The position numbers and the translations under genes were made by a program. A DNA stretch of 64,000 bases from Nephrocerus scutellatus (Eukaryota; Arthropoda; Insecta; Diptera; Pipunculidae). This document shows positions 34,687-44,446 of the stretch, piece after piece (position 1 is the stretch's first letter; every line of letters begins with the position of its first letter). Where the stretch lies: NCBI GenBank assembly GCA_947095585.1, contig OX352761.1, positions 50,332,019-50,396,018 of the forward strand, read 5' to 3'. The notes under the pieces are model-generated. The model saw only the letters and a program-made list of their open reading frames with translations, was not told the DNA's origin and searched no databases.

Positions 34687-37392
34687 TTATATTTTTTTAT
34701 TTAAATATTTAATAGGAAGGTGATCAGTTGTGATTTTAAATTTATTTCCCCATAGATACGGCCTAAATTGAGTAACACTCCATACGATAGCTAAAAATTC
34801 TTTATCTGTAACTGAATAGTTTCTTTCATGCTCATTGAGTGTTCGGGATATGTAGCAAACTGGTTGTTTGTCTTGTGTTAATACGGCTCCAATAGCAAAG
34901 TTGCTTGCATCCGTATACAGGTGGAAGGGTTTATCAAAGTCAGGGAATTTTAAAATAGGATGTGTTATAAGATTAAGTTTAAGTGTTTCAAAAGAATTTA
35001 CATATTCGGGATCGTTTTTATTTATTTTCGCTCCTTTTTTTAGATATCTTGTCATTGGATATGCTATTTTTGCGTAGCCTTCAATAAATTTCCTATAATA
35101 TCCTGATGCTCCTAAAAAACTCCTGAGTTGTTTTTCCGTTTGTGGAAGTGGAAGACTTTTAATTGCATCAACTTTGTTAGGGTTAGGTTTCATACCTTCT
35201 CCCGTCAAAATGTGACCTAAGAATTCCGTGTGTTTCTTAAGAAATGAGCATTTACTTAGTTGAAGTTTCAAATTATTTTTTTGTAGAACTGCGAGAATAT
35301 CTGATAAATTTTTAAGATGTTCTTGAAGAGATGTGGAAAATATTAAAATATCATCTAGATAAACAATGCAAGTTTTATTAAGGTATTTTCGTAATATGTG
35401 GTTCATGAGTCGTTGAAATGTGGCAGGCGCATTTTTCAGTCCGAAAGGCATACGAATATATTCGTAAAGTCCCTGAGGAGTGATGAATGCCGTCTTTTCC
35501 ACGTCGTCAGGATGCATTAGTATTTGATGATACCCTTTAGCTAAATCGATACTTGAAAAGTATTGCGCTTTGCCTAATTTATCAAAGAGGCTATCAATAT
35601 TTGGTAACGGAAATTTATCGTCAATTGTAAGTTCATTAAGCGCCCTATAATCAACACAAATCCGATATTTTCTTTGACCATCGTTGTCTGGCTTTTTAGC
35701 TACTACTACAACTGGTGAGGCATACCTACTCTTACTTTTCCTTATTATTCCTTGTTTTTCCATGTCATATATTTGTCTGGCTACTTCCTCTTCATGTTTT
35801 CTTGGTAGTCTATATAGTTTTGCATGCATTGGCTTATCTTCCTTAAGATGAATTTCGTGTCTGATACTTGATGTATGTGTTAACGTATCACCGTCTTTAT
35901 AATACAGACTTGTGAATCTATCTAGTAGTGAAGTTAATGCTGTCTGTTCTTCGCGATTAAGGCTGCCGAAGTCAGGATTGCCTTCCTCTAGGTAATTACA
36001 TATAAAATTACTTTCTGGTGTTGTTTTTAAAATTGTTTGATTCTTCAAAGTTATTGTTCCTTTTTCAGTATCTATTATTTTTAAGAATTTTTTAAGTACA
36101 TCCATACCAAATAAGAATGTATAATTTTTATTTTCTAATTTATATCCATATGCTTCAATGAACATATTGTCCTTGTACCCAAATTCTTTTGGTACCGGTA
36201 TCTGGTAAATATTTGTATCCATAGTTGTAGTACTGTTAATAGTTTTCATTTCTACGCATTGCGTACCGTAAATGGTATATGGATTCATGTCAAGTTTGCT
36301 TGTATTGACAATAGTCATGGCACTTCCTGTATCAATCAATATATAATGTCTTTGGTTATTTAATTCAATGGGTATTGTTAAGATTTCTCCGAGGCTTCTT
36401 TCAGAAAAAACTGGTGGTTCAATTGTATTGGTGTCTGGGCTTAGTACCTCTTGGTCTGTCTGTACATTATTAGTATCCATAGGTTCTGGAATATTATTTC
36501 TATTCTGTATAGAATGGTTGCGACTATAATTATTCAAGGGTCTAAAATTGTTATAGCTATTCAGAAAATTATTCCTATTTTTTCGGGGATAACTAGGGCC
36601 TTGGTTATGCTGACCTGAATAGTTGGAATTATTTGGAAAACTATTTCCTGAACGGTAGTTGTTCTGTCTTCTTTCATGAAAGTTATTGTTTGTTAGTCTT
36701 TGTCCTTCATTTTGTGAGGTAAATTTGTTGGGTCTAACTTGTTGAATTGAACTTGATGAAATTCGTTTATTTTCACTTATGTTTAAATTTCCCTGATCAT
36801 AACCAATATATGAGAATAAAATTTTTTTAATTTCTTGTATATCATATTTATCTTTTAACTCTCTAGCTAGATTTTCAACCGTAATATCTCTTAATTTATT
36901 AATTATAATATTATAAAGTAATAATTTTTCTTGTTCTCTATTTTCACAAAAAATTACATATGTATTAATTTTACTCACTAAGTATTCCAATTTATTTGTT
37001 AGATCATAAATTGAACTTACTCTGATATTTAAAATTTCTCTGGTCAAATCGGTGCTGCTAATGATTGGTCGATAATGTTGTTTGAATAACTCTTTAGCTT
37101 CATCCCATGTTGTTACGTTGTTGATCAATAGTAGATCCATGGCTCGTCCCTTAATTTTGGTCTGTTGAATGATGTTCCATGTAGCTACTGCGTTTCCTCC
37201 AGAATTTCTTAAGTGGTTTTCCACCATTACGATGAACTGTGTCAACTGTTTGCTTTCGCCGTCAAATTCTGGCAAGTACTGGATTTCCCTTAGCACGTTG
37301 GCACCAATGCTAGGTTGTGGCATTCTCATCACTATTGCCTTCAGTAAGTCGAGGAGATCTCTATTGGATACCTCCGAGTTTTCCGGCGACAT
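34687..37392 (-). CDS. Gag-protease-RT-RNase H polyprotein of the gypsy-group element (901 aa, 3' truncated by frameshift)
   Basis: The first ATG in context is at 37392 (MSPENSEVSNRD); the open frame extends nine codons upstream without an ATG. Residues 1-320 are Gag, with a capsid-like region (about 30-210) and an Asn/Arg/Gln-rich tail without CCHC knuckles, as is usual for errantiviruses. The protease has the intact triad DTG in ILIDTGSAMTIV (about residue 355). RT follows with RICVDYRALN, FSSIDLAKGYHQI, MPFGLKNAP and the catalytic YLDD (about residues 540-740). RNase H starts at LYTDASNFAIG and reaches ITTDHLP before the frame stops. Gag and Pol lie in one continuous frame, whereas gypsy itself uses a -1 shift. 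Transcription would start in the LTR at 37523-38296. Confidence 0.9.
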   Translation of the reverse strand: MSPENSEVSNRDLLDLLKAIVMRMPQPSIGANVLREIQYLPEFDGESKQLTQFIVMVENHLRNSGGNAVATWNIIQQTKIKGRAMDLLLINNVTTWDEAKELFKQHYRPIISSTDLTREILNIRVSSIYDLTNKLEYLVSKINTYVIFCENREQEKLLLYNIIINKLRDITVENLARELKDKYDIQEIKKILFSYIGYDQGNLNISENKRISSSSIQQVRPNKFTSQNEGQRLTNNNFHERRQNNYRSGNSFPNNSNYSGQHNQGPSYPRKNRNNFLNSYNNFRPLNNYSRNHSIQNRNNIPEPMDTNNVQTDQEVLSPDTNTIEPPVFSERSLGEILTIPIELNNQRHYILIDTGSAMTIVNTSKLDMNPYTIYGTQCVEMKTINSTTTMDTNIYQIPVPKEFGYKDNMFIEAYGYKLENKNYTFLFGMDVLKKFLKIIDTEKGTITLKNQTILKTTPESNFICNYLEEGNPDFGSLNREEQTALTSLLDRFTSLYYKDGDTLTHTSSIRHEIHLKEDKPMHAKLYRLPRKHEEEVARQIYDMEKQGIIRKSKSRYASPVVVVAKKPDNDGQRKYRICVDYRALNELTIDDKFPLPNIDSLFDKLGKAQYFSSIDLAKGYHQILMHPDDVEKTAFITPQGLYEYIRMPFGLKNAPATFQRLMNHILRKYLNKTCIVYLDDILIFSTSLQEHLKNLSDILAVLQKNNLKLQLSKCSFLKKHTEFLGHILTGEGMKPNPNKVDAIKSLPLPQTEKQLRSFLGASGYYRKFIEGYAKIAYPMTRYLKKGAKINKNDPEYVNSFETLKLNLITHPILKFPDFDKPFHLYTDASNFAIGAVLTQDKQPVCYISRTLNEHERNYSVTDKEFLAIVWSVTQFRPYLWGNKFKITTDHLPIKYLNKKI

Positions 37393-37504
37393 TTTAATGT
37401 ATTTTTTTTTTAACAACAAAAAAAAATTTTACAAACTAAAAAAACTTTTCACTTTTTAGAACGTTTTTTGGTTCTTTCTCGTTTGGACCAGGATAGTTGT
37501 ACCT

Positions 37505-37523
37505 GATCCTACCGACTGCGCCA
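37505..37523 (-). other. Primer binding site of the gypsy-group element
   Basis: On the minus strand TGGCGCAGTCGGTAGGATC, the lysine-tRNA primer site characteristic of gypsy. Its first base coincides with the last base of the 5' LTR. Confidence 0.88.
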
Positions 37524-38296
37524 ATTAAATTTATACTCGTTGAAAACCTTTTTTTTTAAAAAGAACTTTTCTCTTTATTATTAATTTTCTTTTTTGTAAG
37601 TATAATCTTTATTTAAATTAAACAGAGGTAGCCGCTTGTCTTAAGTGAGGCTGCACTTCCAACTGTTATATATAATATTATTTAATTAAAACAATGGTAG
37701 CCGCTGTCTTAAGCGAGGCTGCACTACCAATTGCTTGATATATTATATTTAATTAAATCAATAATAGCCGCTGTCTTTAGCGAGGCTGCACTACTTATTG
37801 ATTGTACAGAGTTGAAGTTAAATCTAAAACTAAACTAGAAGTGTCAAAAGCTCTTCTTTATATAGTGACCAAGTGCCACCACTAAGGAGAATGAAATCTT
37901 ATTCGGTTTACATAGTAAGTAATATTTTGTTTACATTATAAGTTGCGACCCAAGATAAATTGATGTGTTGCAAATCGTCTCAGCAGATGCGTATTTTGCA
38001 ACATCAACATATTGTTTAGTCTATGAGTAAGAATGTTTATATAATGATAGGAATGCTTAATGTATAGTTGGGTCGGAACTTATTTGACAACATTGTAGAA
38101 CATTGTAGACTGTTGGTATAATGGGATAGAATGTTTAGATAAGAAGAAGCTATAAAATTTAATGTGTGTTCAACATTGTAAGATATTGGGTTGATGCAAT
38201 AAATTTAATGTGTGTACAACAATGTAAAATATTGGGGTGATGCAATAATATTCTACAATGTTTAATTATTAATGGATTTAACTCCAATATCTAACT
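37523..38296 (-). repeat. 5' LTR of the gypsy-group element
   Basis: 774 bp, with the same three dyad motifs and 46-bp duplication as the 3' LTR. It is flanked at 38297-38300 by CGCG, matching 31108-31111. Confidence 0.92.
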
Positions 38297-38600
38297 CGCG
38301 TAGCCAGCCAGGTTTTGTTGCCACGTGCGCGCAGAGGAAATCACTATTTGAAGAAAAGATAGATGGCCGAAATTATCAACTTCCCCCCTCTAGAAGGTTC
38401 CTGGCTTGAGAAAAATTAATTAACCAGTTGCCGTCAGATGTCTCTTTTGGTTTCTTGGTCAATCAAGCATGTTTTACTGGACGCTAACAACGAATTTGGA
38501 CCCGGCAATGGACGAATTAACCCCTAGGATTCCGAAACTCATTACTACCTCAATGAACATCATGGAAACCCGCAGATTTTTTGTAGAATTTATGAGCATA
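38297..38600 (+). other. Flank of gypsy insertion; includes a coding-like stretch with one stop
   Basis: 38297 to about 38345 continues the 264-bp repeat. In one plus frame about 38456-38600 reads like protein (for example HVLLDANNEFGPG, then DSETHYYLNEHHG, IFCRIYE) except for one TAG at about 38524. I do not recognise the family. It could be a fragment of a transposon protein or a host exon. Copies lie at 44143-44446 and 49989-50292. Confidence 0.4.
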
Positions 38601-39600
38601 AAAAAAAAATTTTGGTATTTTTTTGTGTATACGATTAGTTGTCTTAAAGTTCGCCTTGCGGGGTAAAACCTATATATAGATATAGTGTCATTGAATTGGT
38701 CTCGTGGTTTTTTTTTTTTTTAAATATGACCGTTAGCCTTATAATTAGTACTACCCGTGTGGCCCGGGCCATGCTTTAAGTTCTAATTGGAATTGATTGG
38801 TTTCAGCCATTCTGGACGTCGACCTCGTCAGCGCTGCCGAAGGAGATGTGCGGGGTTACCCTGCCTTAAAAAGGTAAATGATGTATTTAAAAAATGTTCA
38901 CTAGATTAACAGAAAAAAAAAATAATGATACCTTTTCAATACTATTCAATTTCTTTATGATAAAACGAAACTTACCTTAAAATTAGAATATCCTTATTTC
39001 TATTAAATTTATGCTACCATTATACCTTTTTTTATATCACCTAAGCTTTTAATAAAAGAAAACATTACCTTAGTACTAGGGCAACTCTAATTGTTGTTGG
39101 CGATTAGAAAATGATACCTTTCAATACGACTTTATTTGTATGAAAAAAAAACGTAACTTACCTTATTATTAATACCCCTGGATTATATATTTTTTTCGAT
39201 ACATAGATATATGTATATACGGAATAAAGAAATTGTGTTTGTCAAAAATTAAATTAACAATGAGTTGTTTTTAACACTTTTCTGGCATCTCTTCCCTCTT
39301 GCTTGATCTTCGAAGGTGATCTGCAATCACTAGTGGGCCAGGGCGGTCATGGGTTCCTTTTTCGTCTCTACATGATTTCCCTCTTACTACCTCCAACCGT
39401 GGCTTCTTGCAGTTTTGTTGCTTCCTTTGGGTTTTGCTTTTATTTCGTTTTTTTTCTCCCGGTTTTTTTTACCGCCTAGTGCACGCAAAATTTTATGTGA
39501 TGAAGATAGTTGAGTGACAGGCAAGAACACCACCACATCCCGACGATCTAGCTATAGTCACGCCACCCCGGATCGCCTCGCCTATACCGAATGCATTACA
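38601..39600 (+). mobile_element. Osvaldo-like LTR fragment (unit copy 1)
   Basis: Corresponds to the distal ~1 kb of the LTR at 21693-23082 and ends at the same GAATGCATTACA. It has a 25-bp insertion after GTATACG (about 38632), only one copy of the 191-bp internal repeat, and a deletion near the end compared with 40256-40426. No primer site follows, so it is a solo or broken LTR. Confidence 0.82.
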
Positions 39601-40080
39601 CATTTGCTTAATTTTGTGTCACAGCCCTGTGTTTTACCTTATCGAAATCTTGGGTAATATCAACAAACAAACCTGAACAATATTGTTTATCTTCGAAGGC
39701 TCGTCTAATTTTTGTAACTGCGACGCACCTGTTCATTAGTATTGTGTCTTCTCCTGAAGCCAAATTGGTGCAGATATATTGCATTTGAATCGTCAAAAGT
39801 TGGTCCAGAATAAGCTTATCGAACATCTTCGATGCAAAGGGTAAGAGACTGATTGATCTTACTTATTGAGTTTACTTAGGAGAATCTTCTCATGTTTTTT
39901 TCCGGTTTAGCGATTAGTATGATATTAGTATGATTTCTTTCATAATACCATCGCATCCAGGAGCTTTTTAAAAACGTTTATTTAACTTGACTTGATCTAC
40001 GTGGGCTGAGAACGAGCTTTTTTGCTTAGCTTACAAATGTACATGTTCACAGGTCAGCAATTCTGTCACTGAGCGAAACT
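39601..40080 (-). pseudogene. Jockey-like RT fragment, first copy in unit 1
   Basis: The minus-strand frame 39608-39826 (72 codons) contains an RT palm segment (GLFVDITQDFDKVKH), where the first catalytic Asp and the FDKV signature of jockey/CR1-type RTs are visible. Sequence to about 40080 gives only broken similarity (PGCDGIM-type segment). It is fused directly to the end of an LTR tail at 39600. Confidence 0.65.
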
Positions 40081-40255
40081 CATCATCATCATATGTGGCT
40101 CTACATCCGGTGTCGGGTCCTGCCCTCCCGCAAAAAGTCGCTCCACCGGTCCCGATTTCGAGCCTATGTGATCCAGTTTGGCATTCCTAAACTCTGGGCG
40201 TCCTGGTCTACGCCATCCTTCCAGCGTAGGATTGGCCGGCCTCGCTGTCGTGTTC
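40081..40255 (-). mobile_element. RTE 3'-end piece (short copy, unit 1)
   Basis: Same sequence as 40907-41079: an ATG-repeat tail (TCATCATCATCAT on plus), short 3' UTR, stop and the end of the RTE C-terminal frame. It is cut at 40255, where an LTR tail begins. Confidence 0.7.
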
Positions 40256-40426
40256 TCCCGGTTTTTTACCGCCTAGTGTACGCAAAATTTTATGTGATGA
40301 AGATAGGTGAGTGACAGGCAAGAACCCCACCACATCCCGACGAGCTAGCACAGAGCATCGCTTGAAGTACACGCCGCCTATAGTCACGCCACCCCGGATC
40401 GCCTCCCCTATACCGAATGCATTACA
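40256..40426 (+). mobile_element. Osvaldo-like LTR tail (unit 1, second occurrence)
   Basis: Repeats the last ~170 bp of the LTR, from CTCCCGGTTTTTTACC to GAATGCATTACA, including a good splice-donor-like AGGTGAGT (about 40305). With the following RT piece and RTE end it forms an ~800-bp internal duplication of 39456-40255. Confidence 0.75.
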
Positions 40427-40906
40427 CATTTGCCTAATTTTGTGTCACAGCCCTGTGTTTTACCTTATCGAAATCTTGGGTAATATCAACAAACAAACCT
40501 GAACAATATTGTTTATCTTCGAAGGCTCGTCTAATTTTTGTAACTGCGACGCACCTGTTCATTAGTATTGTGTCTTCTCCTGAAGCCAAATTGGTGCAGA
40601 TATATTGCATTTGAATCGTCAAAAGTTGGTCCAGAATAAGCTTATCGAACATCTTCGATGCAAAGGGTAAGAGACTGATTGATCTTACTTATTGAGTTTA
40701 CTTAGGAGAATCTTCTCATGTTTTTTTCCGGTTTAGCGATTAGTATGATATTAGTATGATTTCTTTCATAATACCATCGCATCCAGGAGCTTTTTAAAAA
40801 CGTTTATTTAACTTGACTTGATCTACGTGGGCTGAGAACGAGCTTTTTTGCTTAGCTTACAAATGTACATGTTCACAGGTCAGCAATTCTGTCACTGAGC
40901 GAAACT
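40427..40906 (-). pseudogene. Jockey-like RT fragment, second copy in unit 1
   Basis: Near-identical to 39601-40080, with the same 72-codon frame at 40434-40652, 826 bp downstream of the first. Confidence 0.65.
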
Positions 40907-41337
40907 CATCATCATCATATGTGGCTCTACATCCGGGGTCGGGTCCTGCCCTCCCGCAAAAAGTCGGTCCACCGGTCCCGATTTCGAGCCTATGTGATCC
41001 AGTTTGGCATCCCTAAACTCTGGGCGTCCTGGTCTAGGCCATCCTTCCAGCGTAGGATTGGCAGGCCTCGCTGTCGTGTTCCATAAATCCTACCGCAAAT
41101 AACTTTCCGAGCAGGATCCTCTTCTCTCATGCGAGCAATGTGTCCTGCCCCCTGGAGCCTATCGAGCTTAATTTTCTTCACGATGTCGACATCGCGGTAA
41201 CGCTCGTAGATCTCATCATTATAAAGTCTCCGGAATGGTCCTTCCTCACATTCGGGGCCAACAATTCTCCGTAAGACTCTTCTCTCGAACGCGGCTAAGA
41301 GGTCAGAATGCTTTTTGCTAAGCACCCAATTCTCGGA
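40907..41337 (-). pseudogene. RTE C-terminal fragment, unit 1
   Basis: The minus frame 40990-41325 encodes the last ~110 residues of the RTE protein (FERRVLRRIVGP, HIARMREEDPARK, RWKDG) and a stop. The 3' UTR and a trinucleotide tail at about 40905-40920 follow. It is cut by the tandem-duplication joint at 41337; the same segment is intact at 52682-53173. Confidence 0.8.
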
Positions 41338-43238
41338 GTCTTTTCCACGTCGTCAGGATGCATTAGTATTTGATGATACCCTTTAGCTAAATCGATACTT
41401 GAAAAGTATTGCGCTTTGCCTAATTTATCAAAGAGGCTATCAATATTTGGTAACGGAAATTTATCGTCAATTGTAAGTTCATTAAGCGCCCTATAATCAA
41501 CACAAATCCGATATTTTCTTTGACCATCGTTGTCTGGCTTTTTAGCTACTACTACAACTGGTGAGGCATACCTACTCTTACTTTTCCTTATTATTCCTTG
41601 TTTTTCCATGTCATATATTTGTCTGGCTACTTCCTCTTCATGTTTTCTTGGTAGTCTATATAGTTTTGCATGCATTGGCTTATCTTCCTTAAGATGAATT
41701 TCGTGTCTGATACTTGATGTATGTGTTAACGTATCACCGTCTTTATAATACAGACTTGTGAATCTATCTAGTAGTGAAGTTAATGCTGTCTGTTCTTCGC
41801 GATTAAGGCTGCCGAAGTCAGGATTGCCTTCCTCTAGGTAATTACATATAAAATTACTTTCTGGTGTTGTTTTTAAAATTGTTTGATTCTTCAAAGTTAT
41901 TGTTCCTTTTTCAGTATCTATTATTTTTAAGAATTTTTTAAGTACATCCATACCAAATAAGAATGTATAATTTTTATTTTCTAATTTATATCCATATGCT
42001 TCAATGAACATATTGTCCTTGTACCCAAATTCTTTTGGTACCGGTATCTGGTAAATATTTGTATCCATAGTTGTAGTACTGTTAATAGTTTTCATTTCTA
42101 CGCATTGCGTACCGTAAATGGTATATGGATTCATGTCAAGTTTGCTTGTATTGACAATAGTCATGGCACTTCCTGTATCAATCAATATATAATGTCTTTG
42201 GTTATTTAATTCAATGGGTATTGTTAAGATTTCTCCGAGGCTTCTTTCAGAAAAAACTGGTGGTTCAATTGTATTGGTGTCTGGGCTTAGTACCTCTTGG
42301 TCTGTCTGTACATTATTAGTATCCATAGGTTCTGGAATATTATTTCTATTCTGTATAGAATGGTTGCGACTATAATTATTCAAGGGTCTAAAATTGTTAT
42401 AGCTATTCAGAAAATTATTCCTATTTTTTCGGGGATAACTAGGGCCTTGGTTATGCTGACCTGAATAGTTGGAATTATTTGGAAAACTATTTCCTGAACG
42501 GTAGTTGTTCTGTCTTCTTTCATGAAAGTTATTGTTTGTTAGTCTTTGTCCTTCATTTTGTGAGGTAAATTTGTTGGGTCTAACTTGTTGAATTGAACTT
42601 GATGAAATTCGTTTATTTTCACTTATGTTTAAATTTCCCTGATCATAACCAATATATGAGAATAAAATTTTTTTAATTTCTTGTATATCATATTTATCTT
42701 TTAACTCTCTAGCTAGATTTTCAACCGTAATATCTCTTAATTTATTAATTATAATATTATAAAGTAATAATTTTTCTTGTTCTCTATTTTCACAAAAAAT
42801 TACATATGTATTAATTTTACTCACTAAGTATTCCAATTTATTTGTTAGATCATAAATTGAACTTACTCTGATATTTAAAATTTCTCTGGTCAAATCGGTG
42901 CTGCTAATGATTGGTCGATAATGTTGTTTGAATAACTCTTTAGCTTCATCCCATGTTGTTACGTTGTTGATCAATAGTAGATCCATGGCTCGTCCCTTAA
43001 TTTTGGTCTGTTGAATGATGTTCCATGTAGCTACTGCGTTTCCTCCAGAATTTCTTAAGTGGTTTTCCACCATTACGATGAACTGTGTCAACTGTTTGCT
43101 TTCGCCGTCAAATTCTGGCAAGTACTGGATTTCCCTTAGCACGTTGGCACCAATGCTAGGTTGTGGCATTCTCATCACTATTGCCTTCAGTAAGTCGAGG
43201 AGATCTCTATTGGATACCTCCGAGTTTTCCGGCGACAT
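41295..43238 (-). CDS. Truncated gypsy Gag-protease-partial RT, chimeric C-terminus (647 aa), unit 2
   Basis: Starts at the same ATG as the full element (MSPENSEVSNRD) and is open through Gag, the intact protease (DTGSA) and the first RT blocks, up to AKGYHQILMHP. At the duplication joint it runs into antisense RTE sequence, adding about 15 unrelated residues before a stop. The RT active-site box YLDD, RNase H and integrase are absent. A complete LTR (43369-44142) and primer site lie upstream, so it could be transcribed. As it stands it could encode Gag and protease only. It may be no more than a by-product of the duplication. Confidence 0.8.
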   Translation of the reverse strand: MSPENSEVSNRDLLDLLKAIVMRMPQPSIGANVLREIQYLPEFDGESKQLTQFIVMVENHLRNSGGNAVATWNIIQQTKIKGRAMDLLLINNVTTWDEAKELFKQHYRPIISSTDLTREILNIRVSSIYDLTNKLEYLVSKINTYVIFCENREQEKLLLYNIIINKLRDITVENLARELKDKYDIQEIKKILFSYIGYDQGNLNISENKRISSSSIQQVRPNKFTSQNEGQRLTNNNFHERRQNNYRSGNSFPNNSNYSGQHNQGPSYPRKNRNNFLNSYNNFRPLNNYSRNHSIQNRNNIPEPMDTNNVQTDQEVLSPDTNTIEPPVFSERSLGEILTIPIELNNQRHYILIDTGSAMTIVNTSKLDMNPYTIYGTQCVEMKTINSTTTMDTNIYQIPVPKEFGYKDNMFIEAYGYKLENKNYTFLFGMDVLKKFLKIIDTEKGTITLKNQTILKTTPESNFICNYLEEGNPDFGSLNREEQTALTSLLDRFTSLYYKDGDTLTHTSSIRHEIHLKEDKPMHAKLYRLPRKHEEEVARQIYDMEKQGIIRKSKSRYASPVVVVAKKPDNDGQRKYRICVDYRALNELTIDDKFPLPNIDSLFDKLGKAQYFSSIDLAKGYHQILMHPDDVEKTPRIGCLAKSILTS

Positions 43239-43368
43239 TTTAATGTATTTTTTTTTTAACAACAAAAAAAAATTTTACAAACTAAAAAAACTTTTCACTT
43301 TTTAGAACGTTTTTTGGTTCTTTCTCGTTTGGACCAGGATAGTTGTACCTGATCCTACCGACTGCGCC

Positions 43369-44142
43369 AATTAAATTTATACTCGTTGAAAACCTTTTTT
43401 TTTAAAAAGAACTTTTCTCTTTATTATTAATTTTCTTTTTTGTAAGTATAATCTTTATTTAAATTAAACAGAGGTAGCCGCTTGTCTTAAGTGAGGCTGC
43501 ACTTCCAACTGTTATATATAATATTATTTAATTAAAACAATGGTAGCCGCTGTCTTAAGCGAGGCTGCACTACCAATTGCTTGATATATTATATTTAATT
43601 AAATCAATAATAGCCGCTGTCTTTAGCGAGGCTGCACTACTTATTGATTGTACAGAGTTGAAGTTAAATCTAAAACTAAACTAGAAGTGTCAAAAGCTCT
43701 TCTTTATATAGTGACCAAGTGCCACCACTAAGGAGAATGAAATCTTATTCGGTTTACATAGTAAGTAATATTTTGTTTACATTATAAGTTGCGACCCAAG
43801 ATAAATTGATGTGTTGCAAATCGTCTCAGCAGATGCGTATTTTGCAACATCAACATATTGTTTAGTCTATGAGTAAGAATGTTTATATAATGATAGGAAT
43901 GCTTAATGTATAGTTGGGTCGGAACTTATTTGACAACATTGTAGAACATTGTAGACTGTTGGTATAATGGGATAGAATGTTTAGATAAGAAGAAGCTATA
44001 AAATTTAATGTGTGTTCAACATTGTAAGATATTGGGTTGATGCAATAAATTTAATGTGTGTACAACAATGTAAAATATTGGGGTGATGCAATAATATTCT
44101 ACAATGTTTAATTATTAATGGATTTAACTCCAATATCTAACT
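43369..44142 (-). repeat. Gypsy-group LTR in unit 2
   Basis: Copy of the LTR at 37523-38296, shifted by 5846 bp. The primer site is at 43351-43369. Confidence 0.92.
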
Positions 44143-44446
44143 CGCGTAGCCAGCCAGGTTTTGTTGCCACGTGCGCGCAGAGGAAATCACTATTTGAAGA
44201 AAAGATAGATGGCCGAAATTATCAACTTCCCCCCTCTAGAAGGTTCCTGGCTTGAGAAAAATTAATTAACCAGTTGCCGTCAGATGTCTCTTTTGGTTTC
44301 TTGGTCAATCAAGCATGTTTTACTGGACGCTAACAACGAATTTGGACCCGGCAATGGACGAATTAACCCCTAGGATTCCGAAACTCATTACTACCTCAAT
44401 GAACATCATGGAAACCCGCAGATTTTTTGTAGAATTTATGAGCATA
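44143..44446 (+). other. Gypsy flank with coding-like stretch, unit 2
   Basis: Copy of 38297-38600. Confidence 0.4.

Larger units (their letters stand above)
31112..38296 (-). mobile_element. Full-length gypsy-group (errantivirus) LTR retrotransposon
   Basis: A 7185-bp insertion in minus orientation: 5' LTR (37523-38296), lysine-type primer site, gag-pol, integrase, env-like frame, polypurine tract and 3' LTR (31112-31895). LTR ends are AGTTAG...TTAATT, the pattern of gypsy-group elements. The host bases CGCG flank both sides (31108-31111 and 38297-38300), a 4-bp target duplication. By eye the two LTRs differ by about five substitutions and a few small indels, which suggests a recent insertion. 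The coding region has at least two frame breaks and a changed integrase catalytic residue, so this copy should not move by itself. Endogenous errantiviruses of flies are germline-resident. Confidence 0.9.
35492..41337. repeat. 5846-bp tandem duplication unit, copy 1
   Basis: The first of three head-to-tail copies. It begins inside the gypsy RT (GTCTTTTCCACG) and ends inside the RTE open frame (CCCAATTCTCGGA). Copy 1 differs from copies 2 and 3 at 40279 (T for C) and 41037 (G for C) among the sites I compared. Confidence 0.95.

Noticed and set aside
34687..34697. Programmed frameshift at the A-run in the gypsy RNase H
   Set aside because: It lies in the middle of RNase H rather than at a gag-pol border, where a programmed site would be expected; a length change in a homopolymer is simpler.
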